Shown here one piece after another: positions 1 to 11,906 of a stretch of 64,000 bases of DNA. The number at the start of each line of letters is the position of its first letter. Position 1 is the stretch's first letter. The translations under genes and the position numbers were made by a program. Origin of the DNA: Puccinia triticina (lineage: Eukaryota; Basidiomycota; Pucciniomycetes; Pucciniales; Pucciniaceae); contig NC_070562.1 of the NCBI RefSeq assembly GCF_026914185.1, positions 4,526,001 to 4,590,000 of the forward strand. Direction: 5' to 3'. Below the pieces are notes generated by a model, which saw only the letters and a list, made by a program, of their open reading frames with translations, was not told where the DNA came from and did no database searches.

Positions 1-1301
1 GAACCAAGCTCGGCTTTCTGGGCTTCGATCCGCTTGATCATCTGCTCGAGATTCGCCTGTGTGTCAAAAAAAAAAGTCTCTGATCAGCTCAGATCGCTCT
101 TTCTGCTCTCTGAGGCCAAGCTATCCAAACGAACCAATGCAAGTTTATAGCCTTCCATCATCCCCTCAACTGCTTGCAGGTCGCGTTCAGGTTCGCCAGA
201 TTCCGACGGCTTCGGCCGCTCCTCGTCGCCCTTATTGAGAATCAAATCCCCCCCATCAACTTGCTCCATGACCTGTGTGAACATCACCAACCCAACAGGA
301 TCAGAAGCTGTTCTCGGGGACGCGTGCTCAGACACGCGACGAGATCCGATCAAAATCGGATGAGGATAACTACCTTGGAGAGGGAGCGATAGACTAAGGT
401 CTCGATGCCGTCGTAGCCGACCATGTCGTAGGATAGTTGGACATCAATTATCTCGTGCTTGGAGATCGGTGGTGCAACCATGTTCAAGATATCCGTCAGC
501 GACTTGATTCCAGTGGCCTGCAGATCTTTCCCTGATCGGTCATTTGTTTAGAAACAGGTGAGTGGACACCATAATCTGCTGCGGTCCAGGAGAGATGACG
601 GCACATTTACCTAGTTGATCGATCCCACTGGCCTTGACGTAGCCCATGACGCCCTCCTTCCATTTCTTGGCAGCTTCACTCTGGCCACTAATCTGGTTCT
701 GGAAGTTGGAGTTGAAGCTCTTGACGATTTCCGAGGACTTTGAGGGGTCAGAGACGACGGACTGGACCTGGCCGGCGGCGGACTTGGCCTGGCTCAGGAC
801 GGAGGAGGTGGCCTGTTTGAGCACGGAGCCCCAGCCCCAGGAAGAGGAGGGCGGGGCGGTAGGCGAGGTGAGAGGAGTGGTGGCCGGGGCTGGCTCGGGC
901 TCGGCGAGACGGCCATCGGCGGAGCGTGGGCCGAGGGAGGAGGTGGACGGCTTGCGCGAGACCGGCCGGCTGGAGGTCAGCTTTTTGGTGGCGATCGAGG
1001 CCGTCGGCGTCGAGCTTCGTTGGGTGATCTCGTCGATGAAGTCGAGGACGCTTTGGGCGTCGCCAGAGTTGCTCGCCGGGTTGTTGCTGGGCTTGCCGCC
1101 TTTGGGATGAGTCGTCGGAGATGATGATGCTGGCTTGCTGCTGTTGCTCGCGGTCTTGAGGTATTTGGTTGTGTTCGGCTGGGTGGAGGAGGCAGTGTTG
1201 GGCCCTGCTGGGGTGGCTGGCACTGGCGCAAAGGAGTCTAGGTCGTCCAGGATCGAGAGCACCTGATCGTGGGAGGGGCGTTGTTTGGCTGGGTCTGCCA
1301 T
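1..1301 (-). CDS. MTC1: MTC1-like protein (DUF5427), 3' end outside window
   Basis: Homologue of the fungal Mtc1 (maintenance of telomere capping 1) family, a cytosolic protein linked in yeast to COPI vesicles and telomere capping. The ATG at 1301 opens with ADPAKQRPSHDQVLSILDD, the usual short helical start of the family. A Ser/Thr/Pro-rich linker follows, then SSWGWGSVLKQATSSVLSQA and the conserved core SLTDILNMVAPPISKHE, LSYDMVGYDGIETLVYRS and VMEQVDGGDLILNK. Exons read 1301-611, 531-374, 272 to about 85, and 56-1; the first two junctions have clear GTAAAT and GTAGTT donors and keep frame. The third exon runs into an in-frame stop near 84 and no good GT donor is visible there, so that junction is uncertain. 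The last exon (NLEQMIKRIEAQKAEL) leaves the window. The reading frame continues upstream of 1301 without stop for 91 codons, but homology starts at 1301. Confidence 0.85.
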
Positions 1302-2066
1302 CCTTCCGGCGTGGTACGTGGTAGTTTGTAGTGGGTTTGTGGTGTCCGCCGACTTCTCCGCCGCCGTATCCATCCCGCCGACTGCGGAGTCCGAGCTGCT
1401 GCCGACTGCGCCGCACACAGCTGCAACAATGCAGTTCAGCAGTCTGGAATGAAGGGGCAGGAGGCCTCTTCCGAGAAGCACTCCCGCGTCGAATAAATGC
1501 CAAAGTATTCCAGCACATTCACATTGCCTGACAGTGAGTGGACTAGCAACAGGAAGCTGCGCCGAGAGTGTCAAGTTGGTTGGCTTGGACGGAGGACATC
1601 CAGTCCTCCCCCCAAGCAGATGTACTCAAAGACGACAAACGGGAGGAGAATAGAGTGGATGATCATTAATACGTGACTAACTTAGGAGGACTGGAAGATA
1701 TTACACAACGACAAGGACAACGAGCAGACAAAACACATGCATACAAAACACACAACAACACGAGGGAATGGGGTCGGAGAACGAGGGGGATGCGGGGAAG
1801 ATGGACGACGGGATGGGGAATGGAAGCCGACAATGACCGAAAAGCGTCCGGAAAAGAACCGAGTATGTAGGAGAAAAACTCGCGCATACACCATGAAGAA
1901 GGAGAAGAACGAATGGGGGGTGGGGGGAAGAAAGACACGAATGGGGGCGATTACTAGGCTATTAAGTGCGGACGACGACGGGGCGATAAATACTTCAGGC
2001 GGGGGGAAATCTAGCGAGAAAGAGAGATATGTACTGGTTGGATCGGGGGTCGGCTGAGGATTGGAG
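1302..2066. other. Intergenic stretch between MTC1 and ATG26
   Basis: The interval holds the 5' leader/promoter of MTC1 and the 3' flank of ATG26, both on the minus strand. It is rich in purine runs on the plus strand. The open frames here are low-complexity and overlap on both strands, and none resembles a protein family I know. No RNA gene or repeat was recognised. Confidence 0.5.
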
Positions 2067-5000
2067 TCAGCTGACGTTTTGGATGACTTTCGGATGTCTG
2101 CAGCGCCGTGTCGAAAACACAGAGAAAAGGATGTGAGGGACGGCTGGGACGGCTCTGGAGGGCGAGTGAGAGGGAGCTTACAGGAAGATTTTTTTGATTT
2201 TGGACCAGGACTTGACGGGGGAGATGGCGTCGGGGATCTTGATGAGATGGGAGTAGGACCTGAGCGGCCCGACGGTCGTGGATTTCTTGCGATGGAGGTC
2301 TGGACTCTCGTGGTCGTCCTCAGAGCCGCCGGGCTTGTGGGGAGAGGGGAGGGCGGGGAGGGCGTCTGCTGGCAGGCCGACGAGGGCCGGCTGGTTGGGG
2401 TGCTCGTTCTCGAGACAAGAAGACGAGGGGAGCGGGAGCTCGGTCTTCTTGAAGGATGGGCTCTCTTGAAGCTCGGGGTGCGAGCCGTCAACGCTGGCCG
2501 CCGGCTGGCTGGTCGTACAGGCCGACACGCTCGGCACCCACCGCTTCTTGCGCGAGGTCCGCGCGACCCGATGTTCGGTTCGCTCGAGGGCGAAGTCCAG
2601 GTACTGGTAGATGAAGTTCACCGCTCGCGTCGGCCCGTCTTCCGCCCGGATCTTCTCCCCCACTTGACTCGCCTTCTCCTTCATGATTCGGTCCCCCGTC
2701 GCTTTCATGAAGGCATCCGACAGGCTCTGTGTCGTCAACGAATCCACACGCATCCCTGCTCCTAATTTAGTCACCCGCTAAACATCAACAAATAACAAGA
2801 TGGATGATTAGCACTCCTTTCGATCTGCTCAGGATTTATATTTGCTTACGTCAGCCCAGAATGGTTGGTCTGAAAATGAAAATGATAGGGAAAGACAAGA
2901 CAAGAAGAAGAAGAAGGAAAAGATCTGAGCTGTTTGATCCTGCAGATGAAGAGAAGAGGAAGAGGAAACGTACCACCAAAGAAAGGATGGATCAAGGTAG
3001 GCACGCCATATCTCAACGAGATCCCGGTTGTCCCTGCTCCGCCGTGATGACAGACAGCATCGAGCTGGGGAAAGAGCCAATCGTGGGGGACGGAATGGAG
3101 ATCATAGACCTGAGGGGGCGGCTCGATGGGGGCGTCATCAAGGGAGGTTTTAGTGTTCCCCCGTTCGCTCCATCCTTTGGCCACGATAGCTCGGACACCG
3201 GCCTGGGTGACGGCCGCATAGATCGCTTTGGTGACTGCGGTGGGGTCGGAGACGGTGACGGAGCCGAAGCCGATGTAGATCAATGGCACCTGGTCCTTCC
3301 GAGCTGTCGCTATAAACGCGACTAGGTCGGCCGGCGGGACGTACTCCCCATGGGACTGGTCCAGGAACCAGTATCCGGTCACGTCGACATGGTCGCGCCA
3401 GTCCAGCGGCTTCGGGACGACCACCGAGCTGAAGTTGTACAGGAACGGGACCTTGTACGGCTGCATCTTCTCCAACGAGGTCGACGGGATCTTCAGGGTC
3501 TGTTTCCGCCATCGGTTCACTTGGCCGGCCATGGCACGCCAGATCAAGTTGTCGAAGAGCGAGTAGGACAGAAGGTTGTAAGACGGTCCCAGGTCGATAT
3601 TCGAGGCAAACGCTTGAGGATATGTCGACGTGCTCGTCCAGGTCATCGTGAATGCCCGGAAGTAGGGAATCCGAAGAGCCTCGGCGATGTGAATGCCAGC
3701 AAACGTCGAAGGACTCTCGATCAGCAATTCGGCTTCAGAGTCTCGACATGCCAGCCAGGAGTCCATGAAGAGGTCATCCAGCCAGGTTCTAAAACGACCG
3801 AGCCCTTCTTTGAAAAACCCGGTGCTGAAAAATGGATGCTCAACCGACAGTTTCTGAGGGTGAGGTTTGATTAGTATATATCTCGGCCTTTGAATGGAGA
3901 GGCAGAAGGGAAGACTTACCATCAACGCTGCGGGGTCTCCTCCAACGTCCTTGTAGCGGATGCCGAAGGACTCGACCCAAGGGCGGTATTCAGGATGAGA
4001 TGCAATGGTGACGGTGTGGCCGTCCTGGATGAGCCGTTTGGCGAGAGACTAGAGAGGGGAGGCGGTGGGCACGGATTAAGGCACAGCCGAAAGGGGGCGC
4101 AAGTTAGAAGGGAGACTTACGATATACGGCTGGACATCGCCACGGGAGCCGATGGCAAGACAGATGATCTTCATAGCTTTAACAGGTCTCTCGACCTGTT
4201 GCTTGTCGATCACCACCGGCCTCTGTTTCTTCAGGGCGGGCGAGCTGAGCTTGAACTGTTCGGTGTTCTGGCCTAGGGGTTTGGGGATCGGCATGTTACT
4301 GAGCCGTCTGTTGATCCGCTTTTCTTCCGCCTTCGCCGCCTGGGCATGTTCTTCGAGGGCTTGCACGACTTCCTCCCGCGTCGACCTGGATGAAAAATCC
4401 AGTCGGATGTCCGGCGCTCCTGCTAGTTCGATCGCGATCCCAAAACGCGTCAGTCCGAATGCAGTCGCTTCCCGGACTTGTCCAATGTCCTTGATCGGAA
4501 CCCTCAGCTTATAATCTTGAGTGATCACTGTACCCCTCCGCCAAAAGCCTTGTTTAGAAAAAGAAGAGATCAGTAAGTAGAGAGTCACTTCTGATGGCGA
4601 AGTAAACGCGTACAAAAGTAGTCATTGCTGAGGACCATATGGCCCAGAGTTGGCAAAGTGCGCAGCAAAGCACACGTGTATACTAAAAAAAAAAAGTTAC
4701 ATATCAAGAGTTGAGTAACTCGTCAAACTTGATGGGTAGAGATAAGATCCCACCAGTAAGTTTTTCGGACGCATCCAAGCCGAAGGCCTTGATGAATCGA
4801 TTGGCCAACTTGCTATTACTCGAATTATTCGAGTCAGGTTTCCCGGCGGTATTATTCTCGGCCTCAGCCTCGTCTTCAGCCGACGAATGGTCCAAAAGTT
4901 CGAGCAGCGGTGCTGGAGTGGAATCGGGGAAAGGGTGGCCAGACGCGTGAAGTTTGGCCTGGGTGATGGCGGCGATGACAGTGTCGTCGAAGGGGTCGTG

Positions 5001-6663
5001 TTTGAGATAGTAGGACAGCTCGATGGTTGGCCGTTCGGGGCTGCTGGGATGGTCAGATTGCTGCTCGATGACGTCACTCTTGGAGGAGCCGCAGAAGGAG
5101 GGTGCACAGTCGACCTCGAAGACCATCATCTTGGCGATGTTCTCAAACGTCTCGCGGTGGACGCTGTTGATCCGGCTGAGTGGGAGCATCATCCTGATCT
5201 GGTTGGAGTAGTCGGTCTTGAAGCTGAATAAGGCCCGGACAAAGTCTTGGTGCCATAGGTCGGCTGCTTCAGAGGTATCAAATTCAACCACGACCAGCCG
5301 ACCATCCAGAAGCCTGATGGATAGTGTTCTGGATTGTCCGGAACTGATGGGCAGGATTCTTTGGATCTCCGAGAAGTGGTAAGATGACAAGGGGCGGAAT
5401 AATTCGGTGCTCAAGCGGTATTCGGTTAATGAACTAAGAGATAGAGAGAAAGTTAGCTCAAGTTGATCATAAGGGTGGAAGGGGAACAAACTCTGTTCTT
5501 AATTCGACCCATCTCCTCCGGCGTTTGTTGAACCGGCTGTCAGCTTTGACGGTAGCTGGCCCGCTCTGTAAAAAGAAAAGGATGGGTCAGACGGAGGCTT
5601 GTGGAAGAAGGGCCAGCTGAAGACTTACGCGGATGATCTGGCCCTTGTCAAACGTAGGCAGGTATGCAAGATAGCACAGCCTGCGATCGGTGAGTACGAT
5701 GAGACCGTTGACGAGCACGCTCCGATAGAGGACGCCAGGGACTTGGGCGATCCAGGCTTCAGTTTCGGGTTGGCCCTGGGAGTCCTTGCCGGGCCATACG
5801 CCGAACTGTTCTTCCAATCTGTGGAGCCTCTCTTCGCTGCTGACGTACGAGTCGGAGTCGGCGCAGGAGGATTGGATGGTGTTGTTGGAATCGGAGAGCT
5901 TGATCGGCGTGCTGGTGTGGCGGTTGAGCTGGAGAGAGGATCGAGGGGTGGGCTGGTTCAGGGACGATCGATGGGAGGAAGGCTCAGGAGTGAATGTGGT
6001 GGAGTTGATCCCCTTGCGTACTGCCAGGTCTGCGACGCGCTTCTGCTGGTTGATCAGTTCGCAGGCTAGGCCCTGGAGTGCTTTTGGGCTTGGATAGCCG
6101 AGTTGGGATGGCCCGCGGAAGGAGTTGAACCGAGGCGATGTTTCTGGGGGCGTGTCAACAAGGTCGTCTTGAGCACTCTCGCCGTCGTCGTCGTCATCGT
6201 CGTCTTCTTCTTCTGCCGTGTCCTCGTCGTCGTCTTCGTCATCCTCTTCACTGTCAGGCTCAATTAGTTTCCCCTTGTGGGCTGATTTTTGGAGTGCCAT
6301 GGGAGATTTCTTGTCGGGTGTCTGTGATGAGGGATAGAAGTCTGGGTTTTCGAGGTCGCTGAGGGCTGCCTGTGATGGGGCAAGGTGATGGTGAGCACAT
6401 GGTGGATAGGATGGTGCAGATGATGGCTGGGCACTGACCGCTTTGAGGATGCCGACGAATGAGGCGGTGCTGCCGAGGGAGTGTTGGGCAAAGGCCATTG
6501 GGGGGCGGACGGGGGATGGTGAGCTGGGGCCCATCGTTGCGTTTGCGTTTGTGTTGGTGTTGGTGTTGGTGGTGAGTGAGAGGGAAGATGGACGAGGGAA
6601 GATGGGCGAAGGCTTTAAGGGAATCCAAGGGTCCGGTTTCAGCAGGCTAAAGCCATACCCCAT
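2067..6663 (-). CDS. ATG26: Sterol 3-beta-glucosyltransferase, ATG26 type
   Basis: UDP-glucose:sterol glucosyltransferase, which makes steryl glucosides at membranes and in some fungi is needed for pexophagy. Eleven exons: 6663-6439, 6369-5629, 5565-5492, 5433-4754, 4682-4608, 4548-4121, 4048-3920, 3853-2974, 2869-2850, 2777-2182 and 2097-2067. They sum to 3879 nt, 1292 aa plus stop. Order: acidic low-complexity N-terminus; a GRAM segment (EERLHRLEEQFGVWPG to LPTFDKGQIIR); a PH-like segment beginning RFNKRRRRWVELRTDSLTEY; a second GRAM (KLTVYTCALLRTLPTLGH, SNDYFCTR); the GT28 N-domain starting AMKIICLAIGSRGDVQPYI; and the GT1 C-domain with the UDP-sugar signature CHHGGAGTTGISLRYGVP and HPFFGDQPFW. 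The 69-nt intron at 6438-6370 is a multiple of three without a stop, so it is inferred from splice sites. The start could instead be the ATG at 6534 (43 aa shorter). Length and domain order match Atg26. Confidence 0.9.
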
Positions 6664-7663
6664 AGCGATTTCCACAAGAACTGTCTGTATCTTACCGACC
6701 AGCGCATACACCCACCATCCTCAAACCGGCCACTTACATCACACCCTGACTGCCAAAGATGGCCATGTCCCGGCTCAGCCTCGATTGCCGCCGACTAATA
6801 GCACCCTGAGCACAATCCCCCGCTTAGCCGGCACGGCCAGACCCAGCCATCTCTGTGCCAGGCACACACATCCCCTCACCAAAAATGCCGCTTCATGATT
6901 GGATGGAGAACGAGGCTGTCATGGGTGAACGCGGATGCAGGACGCGCATGGCCCGGCTGTCACCATCCACGCGCTTCCCGCCGAGCTTCCACTCCCACCC
7001 CCGCCAACCCGCCCGCCCAGCTTTTTTTGTTTTGTTTTTTTGAGTGCAGTTTTGATTTTACATCGCGCAACGATCCTCTCTCTGTAAAAAAAAAAAGGCA
7101 TTTGATCATTGGACCCGCTCAACCTCTCCAACGATCACATACAGCTCATCCCTTTTTTATGCCAACTCAGGGGCCTCATCTTTCCATCCTAGGAGAGATG
7201 TATGTATTCAAACAAAAATATTTACGTATGTATCAGGCTTACCGCGTGAACCGGTACACATGTACAACATACATTTTTATGTGAGGAAGAAGACAAAGCG
7301 TTGCCGCGATCCAATCCATCCGTTCTCCTGGATCATCTTGTCACCTCCCATTCAAACACTTCACCAGCAACGGGCGGGCTGCCACGTACGTACACACATG
7401 AAACACATAACACGTGCCAGAAAAAATGTGAGGAAAAGTACATGTGGGCGATAGTCCAGTGCAATATGAGACGTATGATCAAAGACGGAAGAAGAAAAGC
7501 CTTGGGCGCATGTAAGAGTCTTGGGCTATCCGAGGTGATCACATGTACTTTCATCATTAGTAGAAGACAATGCTAGAAAAGATAGAATTCAGGGATAACC
7601 AATTGGTGATCTTCTTGTTCACATTTTTTTGTTCTGGGCAACTTGGGAGACCAGAAGAAAGGA
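6664..7663. other. Promoter region of ATG26 and 3' flank of the Myb gene
   Basis: This kilobase lies upstream of ATG26 and downstream of the next minus-strand gene. It contains T-rich tracts (for example near 7020 and 7085 on the plus strand) but no supported coding exon, RNA gene or repeat. Confidence 0.5.
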
Positions 7664-10162
7664 TCAGTCGGCGTCTGAATCGTCGGTGTGGATAATTGAC
7701 TTGCTGCGATGGATCTTCTTCTTGTAGCTCTTCTTGGTTTGGCCCGTCTTCTTTCCGCTTGCCTTCTTTTCACTCGCCTTTCGTTGGCTGGCCGTCTTTT
7801 GGCTCTTCTTATCTGAGGAGGCTCCCTCCTCCTTGCCCTCTTCCTCCTTGCCCGCTTGATCCTTGCTCTCCTCCTCATTGCCCTCTTCATCGGTATCCTC
7901 TTCCTCTACGATTGCCTTCGATTTTCTTTGCCTCTTGGTGATCGCGCGGGAGTCGAGAAGCTCGTCGTCTTCACTGCTCCATTTCTCGATCAATTTATCT
8001 ATGGTCTGTTGATTGCCGAGCGCTGGAGTGGCATACATATCCCAAATCAGTTTCACATCTGCTCGCCTAAATACAGACAACAAACTGATTTGGCAATCGA
8101 GCAGATGAGAGAGAGAGACGTACGTGGAGGATCACTGGAATCGGCGGATTCCCGCGAGCACTCCCAATCGTTGCAGTGCTTCTTCTGCTCATACTTCTGA
8201 ATCATCTTCCATTTTTGTCGCATATATTGTTTACTATAAACCTCCCAGCCTTCGACTGCATTCAAGAGTTGTTTCCAATCGAACTCTACTTCATCAACTA
8301 GACCCAATTTCTTTAGTCTGTTGTGTTCAAACGGTAAGGAATTCGGTCAAAGTCCTGGACACCCTACAGAAGAGTAGCGAGGGGCTTTGTGCTCAACTGT
8401 TGTGCCAAGTGTAAAGTGTCTCTATTCGTCCAAAGCCTTATTTCGCCATCCTTGGCACATCTACATTGTAAGGTCCGGACCCTAAATGCAAAGAAAGAGA
8501 TATGAGCATAATAATAAATCGAGGAGCAGTAGAGAGGAAAAGGAGGAGTGGGTCACAAACCATTTGTTTCTACACTGAAGTGGAGAACGACGACCCTTCA
8601 TTTCCTGACTGATCCAAGTCCACAGGCCATCCCAGCTGAGAGACTTCGGGTCAGAGTAAATCGATTTGGATTTGACCATCAGTTGCCTCAGATGCTCTAT
8701 TTCCTCCTGAGACCATTTATTTTGATTCTTAACGTCCCGAATAGAGCTTTGATTCTTCCACCGGTCCCTGCAGTCATCCGCGGACCGGCCAACGGCTGCA
8801 CTGATCGCCGTCCAGGACTGGCCATGCTTCCTGTGCGCCTCCACCAACGCGGCCTCTTCCTCCGGAGTCCATGGGCCCAGCCTGCACCGCGTATCGTACG
8901 CCCTACGGATGTACTTCCATACCGAGATCAACGGCCGCCCCGGAAGTTCGTCCGATATCGTCGGCACTATCTCTTTCACCTTGTGCCCCTCCCCTTTCTT
9001 CTTCTTTTGCGTCAACAGCTCCCTAAATTGCTGCATGCTTATCCTCTGCTCTTGGCAATACTTTTGAATCATATTCGCGATCGTCGTTTTCTCCGCCGTA
9101 CTAAATATCCCCTTTTTAAATTTCAGTCCTGAACCCATATCCAATCATTTGTTAGAACAATAATCATCTTTTTCGTATTCTCCGTTGTAAGGAAAAAAAA
9201 GAACAAGCTAGCATCCCCCTCTGTCTTAGGGATGACTGACCGAAGAGAGCGGTGAGCTCGTTTAGATGAGTGATGTCTAACCATTTAGTCGCCAACATCT
9301 CGCGACAGGTAATATTTACGATTTTTTCTTGAAAGAAGAGAGGCAAGTGAGATGCTTGCAAGAGTTCTTGATTTGAGGAATCGATCAAGATTCGATCTAA
9401 ATCGGGGTCCTCTACTGCATCTTTGGCTTTCAGAGTTGAGTCTACCTGATCTTTTCGCGACGCTGTCTTGAGACCCTTGTCCGAAGTTGCTGTGTCGGAA
9501 CTCCTGGCCTTCTTCTGGGGAGCATCAAGTTTGGTTGCGGACGTGGCCGAGGATTCAGGGGCCGGAATCGAGTCGCTCGTGCTCTGAGTTGCTTTCCGCG
9601 ATTTCTTAGCCTTCTCGGGAGAATGAAGTTTTCTGGCGGCCTTGTCCGAGAATTCAGACGGTGGAATCGGCTCCCTCGCCGCTGAACTAGAGATGACAGT
9701 CATTTGGACACGATTATTAAAATAGCCCGGTGGTCGATCGTCCTGAGCTTCATCGTTGGCAATCACCGAAGGTATCAAATCGTCCAAAGGTCGATTTTGT
9801 TCCTTTCGTTTCTTCTTCTTCGGGGGAACCAGTTCATTGGTGGATCCAACTAAGGCTTCCGTTTTTGGCGAACTATCCGTTTGTCCCAAAGAGCTAGTAG
9901 TGATCGGAAGGCTATTATCAGCTGGACAGGTCTGAGGCTTGGCGACTCGGTCGTGATTATGTGGGGATTGATGTTTGTCAGTGGTCGGGTGTGGTCCTTC
10001 CGCTTGGGGTTCTTCGGGCTCATCTCGTTTCCGTTTTCTCTCCAACTGTCTGAGCTTTTTCTTCTCTTTCCTCTGCTTCTTCCACTCCGCCTCCGCCGCG
10101 TTCGTCTCGCTCTCGACCTGCATCTTGCTCTTCTGTTGTCGATCAGGTCGTTGGCCGCACAT
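7664..10162 (-). CDS. Reb1/TTF-I-like Myb DNA-binding protein
   Basis: Nuclear protein of the Reb1/Nsi1/TTF-I type, which in yeasts and animals binds rDNA terminators and arrests replication forks and Pol I; function here is inferred from the domain. Exon 1 (10162-9241) is a Lys/Arg-rich N-terminus (KKQRKEKKKLRQLERKRKR) ending TKWLDITHLNELTALFG. Exon 2 (9128-8561) starts GLKFKKGIFSTAEKTTI, the typical pre-Myb helical segment. It then has two Myb/SANT repeats: GPWTPEEEAALVEAHRKHG...SWTAISAAVGRSADDCRDRW, and KWSQEEIEHLRQLM...SPLQCRNKW. A later exon (about 8310-8124) encodes DEVEFDWKQLLNAVEGWEVY. The last (about 8058-7664) ends in an acidic, then Lys/Ser-rich tail finishing DDSDAD. The splice between 8561 and about 8310 is not resolved: joining the best sites directly gives a stop, so a small exon may lie between. 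The start could be the ATG at 10162 or 10123. Confidence 0.75.
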
Positions 10163-10290
10163 CAGCGCGCAGCCTTGAAATATCAATTCACCACAAATTG
10201 CATATTCAATTTCCGACTGTACCCCCTCATGAACAAACCTAAGCCCCTAATCACTAGTCCTCATATCCAACAAAATAAATATTTATGTAA

Positions 10291-10440
10291 CACCCAATCA
10301 CTCAAAACAGAGCAATGAATATTAAATGGTACATGAAAAATTATCACTCAAAAGTGCTATGATGTGATGTTTAAAAAAAAATTATAATTTCAACTAACAT
10401 TCAACACCCTGATGTATTCTCTGTTTTGAGTGATTGGATG
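10291..10440. mobile_element. 150-bp MITE-like inverted-repeat element
   Basis: Bases 10291-10312 and 10419-10440 are inverted copies of each other (CAYCCAATCACTCAAAACAG). The interior is AT-rich and noncoding. The right end abuts an integrase fragment exactly. No target duplication is visible, so it may be a relic or a recombined end. Confidence 0.55.
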
Positions 10441-10441
10441 T

Positions 10442-10521
10442 CTTGGCGGAGCTGGACGGCACGGAGCTCAAGCGGCGCTTCACCGCGGATCAAGTGAAGA
10501 AGTTCTTTTCCTTGATCAGAA
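10442..10521 (+). pseudogene. Ty3/gypsy integrase C-terminal relic
   Basis: About 27 codons read LAELDGTELKRRF then TADQVKKFFSLIR. This is the beta-barrel tail seen at the C-terminus of many Ty3/gypsy integrases, after the catalytic core. No upstream integrase sequence is present because the inverted-repeat element at 10291-10440 abuts it. It is a fragment only and the parent family is not certain. Confidence 0.55.
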
Positions 10522-11066
10522 GTAAGTTCCTCTCCAAGTGTGCACTTCTCGGGTAGTTACTACCGCAATTCCAAAAACTCTACTTTATGCCACGCTTGTG
10601 AGCACTGCTGTGAGCCCGCTTCCCGCGAGCTCACAAGGACAATCACGGGGATGTCGCAGATCCAGTCCTGGCAGGACTCTTAGACCTCGACCGCCCGCAC
10701 CCTCCTAGCTCAGCAGGGAAGAACTAACCACTTCCCCTGAGCTAGGTACGCCTCGACCATTTTCCTTCTATATCATCCTTGTTTCCTCATCTCCCTCTTC
10801 AGTTGTACATAGAGGGAAGAACTAACCACTTCCCCTTTGCAAATTCAGAGTTACAGTGGTTCTAGAATCCCTCCAAGGCATAATTGCCTTGCCCCCTGCA
10901 CTCTGTCCCAAACCAGCCCTGCCCAGACCCAGAAAGATTAGCCTCAGCCCCAGACCAGTGAAGAGGACCATCGTAGCCTCTTACACTTTTTTTTTCTTGA
11001 ACTGATTCCACTCCGTTTTGTTTTGCCTGGACGACACGAACATCCCACACCTGCACTACGCACGGA
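10522..11066. repeat. Noncoding, hairpin-rich retroelement flank
   Basis: No supported gene. Several different perfect hairpins occur: AAGTGTGCACTT near 10536, TGTGAGC/GCTCACA around 10608-10634, AGTCCTGGCAGGACT near 10666, and a long one at 10704-10745 with stems CCTAGCTCAG/CTGAGCTAGG and GGGAAG/CTTCCC. The loop region GGGAAGAACTAACCACTTCCC recurs as a direct copy near 10813. The position after an integrase tail and before a protease fragment suggests LTR or leader sequence of a gypsy element, but no LTR ends are identified. Confidence 0.4.
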
Positions 11067-11906
11067 ATGCCAACCTCAGGTGGCAGAAGACCACCCCCAC
11101 GAGTCATCCTCACTCTAAAACTGGCAAACACCCCCTTACGCGTCCTGATCGACTCCGGTTCTGAGATTAATCTCATCTCACCCAAAGCAGCAACGGCGAC
11201 CAGCCTCCCCATCCGACCTCTACCCACCCCAACCCAAGTGAACCTAGCCTTGAAAAAAAGTTCAGGATCCCCCTTCCTTCTACCAACGGTGAAACAAATA
11301 CAATACATGTATCTGTATCTGCCTGTATTTGTATCTGTTTTGCACCCAATACTATTTATTTGTATTGTATTCAAAGACCAATACTATACAAATGTATTCA
11401 AACTTTGGTATCTTGTTGAAAATACAGCCCAATACAAGATACTGTATTTTTACGTTTTTTGATCGTTTTTCTGTATACAGTCCACAGTGGCCAAAAACAA
11501 GAAAATCAAGTTTTAATAATTTATTGATACAATACTGTGGTATTGTATCTTCAGGCAGATACAATACATTTGTATTTACAATTTTGTATTTTTCAACAGA
11601 TACAATACACAAGTATCTGAAGATACCGTATTGTATAGTAGCTGTTTCACCGTTGCTTCTACACACCTACACCATTGGTACTCTCACGGCCGATAACTCT
11701 CCCCTGGAGTTCGAGGCAGTTTGGCTACGGATTGGACCAGTTGCAGGAGATTACGACGTCATACTCGGCACCCCTTTTCTGTACCGGTTCGACATCCTGA
11801 TCTCAATCCGCGGCCGCTCGATCACACACAAACCGTGCGGATTGCGGATTCTAGCCAAGCTTGTCCCTGATCTAGACGTCGCGGCGATTACAACTGACCC
11901 CCCAAA
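11067..11906 (+). pseudogene. Ty3/gypsy retropepsin fragment (element G0, 5' part)
   Basis: Aspartic protease of a Ty3/gypsy polyprotein. The active-site motif VLIDSGSEINLIS lies near residues 27-39. After a 372-bp MITE the fold resumes with TYTIGTLTADNSPLEFEAVW and DYDVILGTPFLYRFDI, the second half of a retropepsin. Without the MITE plus one copy of its target duplication the two parts are in one frame. The frame stops at AAITTDPP, where the giant foldback element begins at 11907. It continues in the same frame at 35816, making this the 5' part of the G0 element. No gag is recognisable upstream. Confidence 0.8.
11284..11655. mobile_element. 372-bp MITE inside the G0 protease
   Basis: Terminal inverted repeats of 13 bp (CAACGGTGAAACA) bound an AT-rich, noncoding interior full of ATACAATAC-like motifs. 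A 7-bp target duplication, CTTCTAC, lies at 11277-11283 and 11656-11662. Removing the element and one duplication restores the protease reading frame. A hAT-like or other TIR transposase is the probable source; the family is not known to me. Confidence 0.88.

Noticed and set aside
1682..2491. 269-codon minus-strand frame overlapping the ATG26 3' end
   Set aside because: Low-complexity Ser/Pro/Arg frame in conflict with the ATG26 last exons, which have homology and splice sites.
11329..11666. Open frame spanning the AT-rich part of the G0 protease
   Set aside because: It is read-through of the inserted MITE; its borders and duplication show it is not coding.
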